Assembly (NCBI GenBank): GCA_002342415.1 | Contig: DDPY01000027.1 | Location: 1 to 64,000, forward strand | Length of the DNA stretch: 64,000 nucleotides | Reading direction: 5' to 3' | Origin: Prevotella sp. UBA2456 | Lineage (GTDB): Bacteria > Bacteroidota > Bacteroidia > Bacteroidales > Bacteroidaceae | In this document: piece by piece, positions 43,920 through 51,971 of the stretch | Numbering within the stretch: the stretch's first letter is position 1 | How the letters are laid out: every line of letters begins with the position of its first letter | Program-made: the position numbers and the translations under genes | The notes under the pieces: model-generated | What the model was told of the DNA's origin: nothing | Seen by the model: the letters and a program-made list of their open reading frames with translations, nothing else | The model's database searches: none

Positions 43920-45308
43920 CTATTTACTATTTTCGATTTTGGATTGGAGGATGGTGGTCATCTGGGGAACCATATTGTCCAGATCGCCGGCTCCCAAGAT
44001 GATGAGTACATCGAAAGAGCGGTTCTTGATGAGGTCGAGAACCTGGTCCTTGCGGACAAGCTGTTTCTGGATGCCCGGACGCAGACGGTCGTAGATGAGT
44101 TGGGAGGTGACACCCTCGATGGGTTGTTCGCGGGCGGGATAGATTTCGGTGAGGATGACCTCGTCGAGCTGACTCAGGGCATCGGCGAAATCGGTGTAGA
44201 AGTCGCGGGTGCGCGTGTAGAGATGAGGCTGGAAGATGGCCGTGATATGCCGGTTCTTGTACAGCTCGCGAATACTGCGTGCACTCTGATAAATCTCCTT
44301 GGGATGATGGGCATAGTCACTGAGGAACACCAACTGGTCGGTCTTGATTTTGAAATCGAAGCGTCGCTCCACACCGCCATAGGTCTTCATGCCCTCTCGC
44401 AACTCGTCTGCCGTACAACCTGCCAGCTGGGCCATAGCCATGGCAGCAATGCCATTCTCGATATTGATGGGTACGGGCTGACCGAGCTGGATGCCGGATA
44501 CCGACTCGATGGGCGACACAAAGTCGAAGGTAATCTCACCATTGTCGATGCAGATATTCTCGGCATGGAAGTCGCCCTCGGTCAGCGCATAGTCGTAGCG
44601 GCGCACACCGACAGGCAGTGACTCCTGCATCTCCAGACCGCGATGGATGATAAGAGCCCCGTCGGGCTGGATGAGCTCCGTGTAATGGCGGAAACTCTCA
44701 AGGTAGGCTTCCTTGGTGCCATAGATGTCGAGGTGGTCGGGATCGGTAGCGGTGATGACCGTCATATAGGGGGAGAGCCAATGGAAGGAACGGTCGAACT
44801 CATCAGCCTCGATGACCACATAGTCGCTGTCGGAAAGGATATAGTTGGTGCCGTAGTTCTTGGAGATACCACCCAAGAAGGCATTGCAGTCGAGATGGCT
44901 CTGGTGCATGATATGGGCACACATGGTAGAGGTAGTGGTCTTGCCGTGCGTACCGGCCACACACAGTCCTCGGTGCTGGCGCGTCAGGGTGCCTAACACT
45001 TGGGCTCGCTTCTGGATGTCGAAGCCTCCCTGCCGGAAGTATTGCAGCTCCTGATGCTCATTGGGAATGGCGGGTGTATAGATGACGAGGCAGGACTCAG
45101 ACTGGCGGCAAGCCTCGGGAATCTGGTTGACATCCTCTTCGTAATGGATGAGCATGCCCTCCTGTTCCAGCTGTCGGGTGAGGGTGCTGGGTGTCTTGTC
45201 GTAGCCTGCCACGACGAGACCCTTCTTGAGGAAATAGCGGGCAATGGCACTCATGCCGATGCCGCCGGCTCCTACGAAATAGACTGCTTTAATATCTTTC
45301 ATTTCCAT
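43920..45308 (-). CDS. murC: UDP-N-acetylmuramate--L-alanine ligase MurC
   Basis: MurC adds L-Ala to UDP-MurNAc in cytoplasmic peptidoglycan precursor synthesis. The 462-residue protein has the N-terminal GAGGIGMSA nucleotide-sugar loop, the ATP-binding GTHGKTT (119-125) and the DYAHHPKE motif in the C-terminal domain. It overlaps murG by 20 bases. A second ATG two codons in (45302) is an alternative start. murB, which acts just before it, is not in the window. Confidence 0.97.
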   Translation of the reverse strand: MEMKDIKAVYFVGAGGIGMSAIARYFLKKGLVVAGYDKTPSTLTRQLEQEGMLIHYEEDVNQIPEACRQSESCLVIYTPAIPNEHQELQYFRQGGFDIQKRAQVLGTLTRQHRGLCVAGTHGKTTTSTMCAHIMHQSHLDCNAFLGGISKNYGTNYILSDSDYVVIEADEFDRSFHWLSPYMTVITATDPDHLDIYGTKEAYLESFRHYTELIQPDGALIIHRGLEMQESLPVGVRRYDYALTEGDFHAENICIDNGEITFDFVSPIESVSGIQLGQPVPINIENGIAAMAMAQLAGCTADELREGMKTYGGVERRFDFKIKTDQLVFLSDYAHHPKEIYQSARSIRELYKNRHITAIFQPHLYTRTRDFYTDFADALSQLDEVILTEIYPAREQPIEGVTSQLIYDRLRPGIQKQLVRKDQVLDLIKNRSFDVLIILGAGDLDNMVPQMTTILQSKIENSK

Positions 45309-46413
45309 TGTTTGCTAATTTTATCACTTCTTTCGCGATGATCTCTGCCGAGTTGGGCAAAGCCATCTGGAGAATATGTTCGCTCAGGCTCTTCAGTTTG
45401 GCATCGTCCTTGACGGTGTCGATGGCCAGGGGCAGGAGAAGCTGGGGAGCTTCGACATCCTTGACATAGAGGGCAGCCTGCTTGCTGACCAGTGCGAGGG
45501 CATTCTTGGTCTGGTGGTCTTCGGCCACATTAGGACTGGGCACCAGGATGACAGGCTTGCCCAGCAGGCAGAACTCACTGATGGAACCAGCCCCGGCACG
45601 GCTGACTACGATGTCGGCAGACTGATAGGCAGCACCCATGTCGCTGATGAAGTCGGTGACCACCATATTGTCGGGTTTGCCGACCTTGTTGAGTTGTTCC
45701 ATGATCTGGGCATGGTAATACTTGCCCGTCTGCCAGATAAACTGTACCTCACTCTGGCGGATATGGTCGAGATGGCTCAAGACACTCTCATTGATGGTAC
45801 GGGCACCGAGGCTGCCGCCAACAATGAGTACGGTCTTGTAAAGCGGATCCAGCCCGAAGGAGCGCAGGGCATCGTCCTTGGAAATCTTGGTGTCGAGCAA
45901 CTGCTGGCGGACAGGGTTGCCCGTGAGCATAATCTTGTCGGCAGGAAAGAAACGCTCCATGCCCTCGTAGGCCACACATATTTTGGCAGCCTTCTTAGCC
46001 AGCAGTTTATTGGTGACTCCGGCATAGGAGTTCTGTTCCTGTAACAGACAGGGGATGCCCTTTTCAGCAGCCATATTGAGTGTGGGACCGCTGGCATAGC
46101 CACCCACACCGACAGCCACCTGCGGACGGAAGTCGCTGATAATCTGTCGGGCCATGCGCTGGCTCTTCCATATCTTGTAGAGCACCTTGATGTTCTTCAG
46201 CAGGTTCTTGCGGTCGAAACCCTGGATGGGCAGTCCCTTAATCTCATAGCCGGCAGCGGGTACGCGCTGCATCTCCATTCGGCCGAGGGCACCGACAAAC
46301 AGAATCTTGGCCTCGGGCTGCAACTGCTTGATAGCATTGGCTATTGACACGGCAGGGAAGATGTGGCCTCCGGTACCGCCTCCACTGATGATGACTCTTA
46401 ATTCGTTACTCAT
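45289..46413 (-). CDS. murG: UDP-GlcNAc:lipid I transferase MurG
   Basis: MurG is a peripheral inner-membrane glycosyltransferase that makes lipid II from lipid I. The 374-residue GT28 protein shows the N-terminal GGGTGGHIFPAV loop, VGGYASGP and the C-terminal SRAGAGSISEFCLLGKPVILVP sugar-nucleotide site. It overlaps murC and has a candidate promoter of its own in the gap after ftsW. Confidence 0.97.
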   Translation of the reverse strand: MSNELRVIISGGGTGGHIFPAVSIANAIKQLQPEAKILFVGALGRMEMQRVPAAGYEIKGLPIQGFDRKNLLKNIKVLYKIWKSQRMARQIISDFRPQVAVGVGGYASGPTLNMAAEKGIPCLLQEQNSYAGVTNKLLAKKAAKICVAYEGMERFFPADKIMLTGNPVRQQLLDTKISKDDALRSFGLDPLYKTVLIVGGSLGARTINESVLSHLDHIRQSEVQFIWQTGKYYHAQIMEQLNKVGKPDNMVVTDFISDMGAAYQSADIVVSRAGAGSISEFCLLGKPVILVPSPNVAEDHQTKNALALVSKQAALYVKDVEAPQLLLPLAIDTVKDDAKLKSLSEHILQMALPNSAEIIAKEVIKLANNGNERY

Positions 46414-46438
46414 ATATCTTATTATATTATATGGTTTG

Positions 46439-46446
46439 CAAAATTA
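46439..46446 (-). promoter_or_regulatory. Candidate internal promoter before murG
   Basis: The minus strand reads TAATTTTG, matching TAnnTTTG, about 22 nt from the expected transcript start to the murG ATG. It lies in the 50-base ftsW-murG gap and may add expression of murG-murC-ftsQAZ. Confidence 0.45.
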
Positions 46447-46463
46447 CAAATTTCTGCTGATTT

Positions 46464-47720
46464 CTATGCCATGTTTGGCGTTAATTCTTTTTCTTTCTTC
46501 ACCTTGGCTGAACGGCTGATGCTCAGAATGACACCGATATAGGCACAGTTGATGATGGTCGACGTGCCACCTTTCGAGATGAGCGGCAACGGCTGTCCCG
46601 TGACTGGGGCCAGCCCCACAGCAACCATCATGTTGAACAATGCCTGAATGACCAGCAGCAATCCCAGTCCCATAGCCAAGAATGCGGGGAAATTGTTCTC
46701 GCAGCGGCTGGCAATGCGGGCACAACGGAACAGCAGGATGATATAGAGGAACATGACACCAAAGGCTCCTAAAATACCCAGCTCCTCGATGATGATAGCA
46801 TAGATGAAGTCGGAGAAGGCCTGCGACAGGAAATCGCGCTCCGTGCTCTTGCCCGGTCCCTTGCCAATGATGCCGCTCGACACAATGGCAATATTGGCAT
46901 GAGCCACCTGGGCATCCTTGTCGAGATCATAATCCTTAGGACTTGGGGCTGGTCTGCCAAACTTCTTGATGCGGCTCTTCCATGTGTCAGCACGGTGGAA
47001 CATCTTCTCAATGAAGTTCTTCTCCTTCTTCGGCTCGTCTATTTGCTCAGTCTTGGTGGCCTGTAGTTCCTCTTCCTCGTTCACGTCGTGGCCTACCACC
47101 CATACCATAGTCAGGGCAAAGGTTGCAGCAACAATGATAACGGTAGCCAACTTGCCCAACTGCCGGATGGGAACCCGTCCGAAGAACATCATCAGAAAGA
47201 CAACGACAAAGAGCATGGCAGCCGTAGACAGATTCTCCAACCCGATGAGCAGACAGGCAGGAAGTGCTATCCAGAGTATCCACTTGAAAGCATTCCTGTC
47301 GGCTCCTTTTTCCTCGCGCTGCATAGCCGCAAGAATCTGGGCTACTGCCAATACGACGGTGCCTTTGGCAATCTCTGACGGCTGGAAGGTGATACCGAAC
47401 AGGCTGATCCATCGCCCGGCATCGCCCACCTTGGTTCCTGCCAGCAACACCCATAGCAGGGTGAGCAGTGATATCAGCATCAGGAATGGTGTCATGAGCT
47501 TGAAATAGCGACAGGGTATGTTCAGTGTGATGATAGCCACCAGGGCACCGGCCAGAATGGTCAAGGTGTGATAGGCTATCGGACCCACATAGTTCTGACT
47601 CTTATAGGTCAGTCCGCTGGAAGCCGAGAACACCTCCACAATACTGACCATACAGAGGAAGAAGAACACCATCCAGATGCCCTTGTCACCTTTGAAGATT
47701 CTGCCTATTCTCTTGTTCAT
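46464..47720 (-). CDS. ftsW: Septal peptidoglycan glycosyltransferase FtsW
   Basis: FtsW is a SEDS-family polymerase that works with FtsI at the septum. The 418-residue protein has about ten membrane segments and the family motifs GDAGRWI near the fourth segment and the C-terminal GLAPVTGQPLPLISKGGTS. A long hydrophilic loop (about 215-290, rich in Glu/Lys) sits between membrane segments. murD lies upstream across a 9-bp repeat array, murG downstream. Confidence 0.96.
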   Translation of the reverse strand: MNKRIGRIFKGDKGIWMVFFFLCMVSIVEVFSASSGLTYKSQNYVGPIAYHTLTILAGALVAIITLNIPCRYFKLMTPFLMLISLLTLLWVLLAGTKVGDAGRWISLFGITFQPSEIAKGTVVLAVAQILAAMQREEKGADRNAFKWILWIALPACLLIGLENLSTAAMLFVVVFLMMFFGRVPIRQLGKLATVIIVAATFALTMVWVVGHDVNEEEELQATKTEQIDEPKKEKNFIEKMFHRADTWKSRIKKFGRPAPSPKDYDLDKDAQVAHANIAIVSSGIIGKGPGKSTERDFLSQAFSDFIYAIIIEELGILGAFGVMFLYIILLFRCARIASRCENNFPAFLAMGLGLLLVIQALFNMMVAVGLAPVTGQPLPLISKGGTSTIINCAYIGVILSISRSAKVKKEKELTPNMA

Positions 47721-47735
47721 TGTTTTTTCTTTTTT

Positions 47736-47789
47736 GGCTAGTTTGGACTAGTTAGACTAGTCGGACTAGTTATACTAGTTTTACTAGAG
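47736..47789. repeat. 9-bp ACTAGTT repeat between murD and ftsW
   Basis: CTAG occurs at 47738, 47748, 47757, 47766, 47775 and 47784, that is 10 and then 9 bases apart. Units read GGACTAGTT, AGACTAGTC, ATACTAGTT and similar. The same unit is found inside the GH43 gene at 26702. Confidence 0.9.
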
Positions 47790-47794
47790 TTTTT

Positions 47795-49126
47795 TCACAG
47801 GCTCCTGGCCAGCTCCTTGAACTGCTCGCCTCGGTCCTCCATATTCTTGAACAGGTCGAAGGAGGCACAGCAGGGACTGAGCAGGACGGTCATGCCTGGC
47901 TCTGCCATCTCGTAGCAGGCCTGGACACAGTCCTTCATGGAGTGAGTGTCGCGAACGGGAATGCCCAGTGCATCGAAATTGTCGTGTAGCTTCTGGTTGT
48001 CGGCACCGAGATAGACCAGTCCGGCACACTTCTCCTTGACCAGCGGGATGATGGGTGCATAGTCGTTGCCCTTGTCCTTGCCTCCGATGATGAGGATGGT
48101 CTTGGTCTTCATCGACTCTAACGCATACCAGCAGGCATCGACATTGGTGGCCTTTGAGTCGTTGATATACTGTACACCACGAACGGTGCATACCTTCTCT
48201 AAGCGGTGCTCGACACCGGGGAAGTCGCTCAATGACTTGCGGATGATGTCTTTCTTGATGCCGGCAATATTGGAGGCTATGCCTGCTGCCAGCGAATTAT
48301 AGATATTGTGCTTGCCAGTGAGGCTGAGCGACTCCTGCTCCATATTGAAGGGCTCAGGCTTCTCTATCTTATACTGTCCTTCCTCGATGTAGCCGATGCT
48401 TCCTTTCTCCTTGAGTTCGGAGAAGGGATACTGGATGGCCTCGATGTGATACTTCTCCAGTTCTCCCTTGATGACGGGGTCGTCGTTCCAATAGATGAAG
48501 GCATCCTGCTCGGTCTGGTTCTGGATGATACGCATCTTGGCATCGACATAGTTCTGCATCTTGAAGTCGTAGCGGTCCAGATGGTCGGGAGTGATGTTGA
48601 GCAATACGGCAATGTTGGCACGGAAGTCGTACATATTGTCGAGCTGGAAGGAGCTGAGCTCGATGATATAGTATTCGTGCGGATCTTCTGCCACCTGTAG
48701 GGCCAGCGAGTTGCCGATGTTGCCAGCCAGTCCGGCATCGTAGCCTGCAGCCTTGAAGATGTGATAGATAAGGCTGGTAGTGGTGGTTTTGCCGTTAGAA
48801 CCGGTAATACAGATCATCTTCGACTGGGTATAACGGCCGGCAAATTCAATCTCGCTGATGATATGGATGCCCTTCTCCTTGATCTTCACAATCATGGGGG
48901 CAGTATCGGGAATGCCCGGACTCTTGATGATCTCGTCGGCACTGAGAATAGCCTCCTCGGTATGGTGGCCTTCCTCCCATGCTATCTGGTGGTCGTCCAG
49001 CAGTTTCTTATACTTATCGTTGATCTTCGACATGTCGCTGACGAACACATCGAAACCCTGCTTCTTGGCCAGGACAGCGGCTCCTGCACCACTCTCGCCG
49101 GCTCCTAATATTACTATTCTACTCAT
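47795..49126 (-). CDS. murD: UDP-MurNAc-L-Ala--D-glutamate ligase MurD
   Basis: MurD adds D-Glu to the muropeptide precursor. The 443-residue protein has the Rossmann-like ILGAGESGAG start, the ATP loop TGSNGKTT (109-116), ITPDHLDRY and the C-terminal INDSKATN substrate motif. It is 12 bases after mraY. The 9-bp array follows within a few bases of its stop. Confidence 0.97.
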   Translation of the reverse strand: MSRIVILGAGESGAGAAVLAKKQGFDVFVSDMSKINDKYKKLLDDHQIAWEEGHHTEEAILSADEIIKSPGIPDTAPMIVKIKEKGIHIISEIEFAGRYTQSKMICITGSNGKTTTTSLIYHIFKAAGYDAGLAGNIGNSLALQVAEDPHEYYIIELSSFQLDNMYDFRANIAVLLNITPDHLDRYDFKMQNYVDAKMRIIQNQTEQDAFIYWNDDPVIKGELEKYHIEAIQYPFSELKEKGSIGYIEEGQYKIEKPEPFNMEQESLSLTGKHNIYNSLAAGIASNIAGIKKDIIRKSLSDFPGVEHRLEKVCTVRGVQYINDSKATNVDACWYALESMKTKTILIIGGKDKGNDYAPIIPLVKEKCAGLVYLGADNQKLHDNFDALGIPVRDTHSMKDCVQACYEMAEPGMTVLLSPCCASFDLFKNMEDRGEQFKELARSL

Positions 49127-49138
49127 ATTTTCTCTAAG

Positions 49139-50410
49139 CTATCTTACCTTCAATGTTATAATCGTTAAAGCTGCTAATATAATAGTGGTAATCCAGAAAC
49201 GGATGGTAATTTTCGACTCGTGGAACGGACGGTGGGGCCAGCTTTTCAGGATATAGGTGCTGGTCTGGTCGAGCTGTGAGTCGAGTTTTCGGAAAGTGTC
49301 GTGTATGGGGGTGGCCCGGAACACGCGGACGCGCTTGCCCTTACGCTTCTGCAGTTTAAACCACTGGGTCTGGATGATGACACTCAGGCTCTCGATGAAG
49401 AAGATGCCGCAGAGCACGGGCAACATGAGTTCCTTGTGGATGATGACAGCGCAGACACCAATGATGCCGCCAATGGTCAGCGAGCCGGTATCGCCCATAA
49501 AGATCTGAGCAGGAAAGGCATTATACCACAGGAAACCGATCATCGCGCCGATGAAGGCACTGAGGAATACTACCAACTCCTGCGATTCAGGAATATACAT
49601 GATGTCGAAATAGGCAGCATAGATGATGTGTGAGGAGATGTAGGCAAAGATGAGCAGTGCCACGCCGATGATGGCAGAGTTCCCTGCACACATGCCGTCC
49701 ATTCCGTCATTGAGGTTGGCACCATTAGATACTGCCGTCACCACAAAGATGGTCATCAGCACGAAAAGCACCCAGCCAGCTGCCACCTTATATTCACCCA
49801 GGAAGGACAGCACCTCCGAGTAGTTCAGGTTGTGGTTCTTGATGAACGGGATGGTAGTCTGCAGTGACTTGACGGCCACTGGCTTATGCTTGACCACCAT
49901 CTCCTGATTCTGCTGTTGCTGGGAGATGTTCTCGCGCACCACCACGTCGGGACTGAGCCAGAGCGTGAGTCCTACGATAAAGCCTATCGACACCTGTCCG
50001 ATGATTTTATAGATGCCTTTCAGGCCTTCCTTGTTCTTGCGGAATATCTTGATATAGTCGTCCATGAACCCCAGGAACCCTAACCATACCGTTGTGAAGA
50101 TCATCAGCAACAGATAGATGTTGCGCATACGGCCTAACAACAGTACGGGAACCAAGATGCTGACAATGATGATGATGCCACCCATGGTGGGCACTCCCTT
50201 CTTCTCTACTCCAAAGGGGTCGATGCTGGGGTCGCGGGCTGTCTCGGAGATGTTGTGACGTTTCATCCATTTGATAAAATACTCACCAAACCATGCCGAT
50301 ATCATCAGTGACAGGATGAGTGCCAGCAGCGAACGGAAAGAGATGTACGACCAGATATGGGCTCCGGGAATGTCGTACTGCTCTAAGAAACGGAAGAGAT
50401 AGTATAGCAT
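49139..50410 (-). CDS. mraY: Phospho-MurNAc-pentapeptide translocase MraY
   Basis: MraY is an integral membrane enzyme that makes lipid I. The 423-residue protein has about ten membrane segments and the family motifs GVPTMGGI, FLGFMDDYIK and NLNDGMDGMC, the Asp-rich catalytic region. It is longer than the E. coli enzyme (about 360) because of a loop at about 165-205, a common trait in Bacteroidota. It lies between murE and murD. Confidence 0.97.
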   Translation of the reverse strand: MLYYLFRFLEQYDIPGAHIWSYISFRSLLALILSLMISAWFGEYFIKWMKRHNISETARDPSIDPFGVEKKGVPTMGGIIIIVSILVPVLLLGRMRNIYLLLMIFTTVWLGFLGFMDDYIKIFRKNKEGLKGIYKIIGQVSIGFIVGLTLWLSPDVVVRENISQQQQNQEMVVKHKPVAVKSLQTTIPFIKNHNLNYSEVLSFLGEYKVAAGWVLFVLMTIFVVTAVSNGANLNDGMDGMCAGNSAIIGVALLIFAYISSHIIYAAYFDIMYIPESQELVVFLSAFIGAMIGFLWYNAFPAQIFMGDTGSLTIGGIIGVCAVIIHKELMLPVLCGIFFIESLSVIIQTQWFKLQKRKGKRVRVFRATPIHDTFRKLDSQLDQTSTYILKSWPHRPFHESKITIRFWITTIILAALTIITLKVR

Positions 50411-50431
50411 TTTTTTCTTTTTTTATTTATT

Positions 50432-50487
50432 TCGATATTCCGATATGTCGATATGTCGATATTTCGATAACTCGATCTTGTGATACC
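50432..50487. repeat. 8-bp tandem repeat between murE and mraY
   Basis: Seven contiguous 8-bp units: TCGATATT, CCGATATG, TCGATATG, TCGATATT, TCGATAAC, TCGATCTT and GTGATACC. Related 8-bp units occur at 41580-41619. Confidence 0.9.
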
Positions 50488-50495
50488 CCAAAGGG

Positions 50496-51950
50496 CTATG
50501 AGGCGAAGATTTCTCTGACTACTTCCCGGTCATCAAAGTGATGCTTTACACCCTTGATTTCCTGATAGTCCTCATGGCCTTTGCCGGCTATCAGGATGAC
50601 ATCACCCTTCTGGGCCAGCATGGCGGCGGTCTTGATAGCTTCACGGCGGTCTACAATAGAGAGCACCTTCTTCATCTGCTTCTGGTCTAAGCCTGCCAAC
50701 ATATCGTTGATGATGTCCTGCGGCTCCTCGAAACGTGGATTGTCGGAGGTGATGATGACGCGGTCGCTCTGCTTGACAGCCTCCTGAGCCATCAGCGGAC
50801 GCTTACCCTTGTCGCGGTTGCCGCCGGCTCCACAGACGGTGATGACCTGTCCACCCTTGCCGTCGAGCACCTCGTGAATGGCATTGAGCACATTCTCCAG
50901 TGCATCGGGGGTGTGGGCATAGTCTACAATGGCGGTGACACCCTCGGCAGAGCGGATCGGCTCCAGCCGACCAGCCACGCTCTTCAGTGTGCTCAGTATG
51001 ACGAGAATGTCTTCGGGTTTCTTGCCTAACATGACGGCAGCCCCATAGACTGCCAGCAGGTTGGAGACATTGAATTTGCCTATAAACTGTACTCCCACCT
51101 CGCGACCGTTGATTTCGAGATACATTCCTTCGAAGTGACATTCAATGATGCGTGCGCGGAAGTCTGCCATAGCACGTGTGGAGTAGGTCTTCACCTGTGC
51201 CTTGGTGTTCTGTACCATGACGGATCCGTTCTTGTCATCGGCATTGGTGATGGCAAAAGCATCCTTGTCGAGCCCGTCGAAGAAAGCCTTCTTGGCATCG
51301 CGATAGTTCTCGAAAGTCTTGTGGTAGTCCAGATGATCGCGTGTCAGGTTAGTAAACAGACCTCCTGCAAACTTCAGACCGCCAATACGCTTCTGGGCTA
51401 TGGCATGGCTGGAACATTCCATGAATGCATATTCGCAACCGGCCTCTACCATCCGGCTCAGCAGATGATTCAGCTCGATGGGGTCGGGAGTGGTATGGTC
51501 GGCAGGAATGGCCTCGTCCTCAATATAGTTGCAGACGGTAGACAGCAGGCCGCACTTATGGCCGAACTTACGGAACATATTATATAATAAGGTGGCAATG
51601 GTAGTCTTGCCATTGGTGCCCGTCACCCCGACCAGCTTCAGGTGGCGGGAAGGCTCGCCATAGAAGACGGTTGCCACCGGACCGACAGCTTCCTCGGTGG
51701 AGGCTACCTGCACATAGGTTACACCCTCCTGACACTCTTCGGGCAGGTCTTCGCACAGCACAGCCGCAGCTCCTAACTCCAGTGCCTTGGGAATAAAGCG
51801 GTGACCATCGGTCTGTGTGCCCTTGATGGCCACAAACAGGTGTCCACTTGCAATCTTGCGTGAATCGATATTCACTCCCGTAATGTCAGCATCGGCATTG
51901 CCTATGATGCTGATGGGTTTCACATATTTCAGCAGTTCGCTCAGTTTCAT
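50496..51950 (-). CDS. murE: UDP-MurNAc-tripeptide synthetase MurE (meso-DAP adding)
   Basis: MurE adds the third residue of the stem peptide. The 484-residue protein has the ATP loop GTNGKTT (111-117), NLTRDHLDYH and the DNPR motif (403-406), which marks meso-diaminopimelate rather than lysine specificity. It starts 21 bases after ftsI. An 8-bp repeat array follows before mraY. Confidence 0.97.
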   Translation of the reverse strand: MKLSELLKYVKPISIIGNADADITGVNIDSRKIASGHLFVAIKGTQTDGHRFIPKALELGAAAVLCEDLPEECQEGVTYVQVASTEEAVGPVATVFYGEPSRHLKLVGVTGTNGKTTIATLLYNMFRKFGHKCGLLSTVCNYIEDEAIPADHTTPDPIELNHLLSRMVEAGCEYAFMECSSHAIAQKRIGGLKFAGGLFTNLTRDHLDYHKTFENYRDAKKAFFDGLDKDAFAITNADDKNGSVMVQNTKAQVKTYSTRAMADFRARIIECHFEGMYLEINGREVGVQFIGKFNVSNLLAVYGAAVMLGKKPEDILVILSTLKSVAGRLEPIRSAEGVTAIVDYAHTPDALENVLNAIHEVLDGKGGQVITVCGAGGNRDKGKRPLMAQEAVKQSDRVIITSDNPRFEEPQDIINDMLAGLDQKQMKKVLSIVDRREAIKTAAMLAQKGDVILIAGKGHEDYQEIKGVKHHFDDREVVREIFAS

Positions 51951-51971
51951 ATATACCTTATTATATGATGA

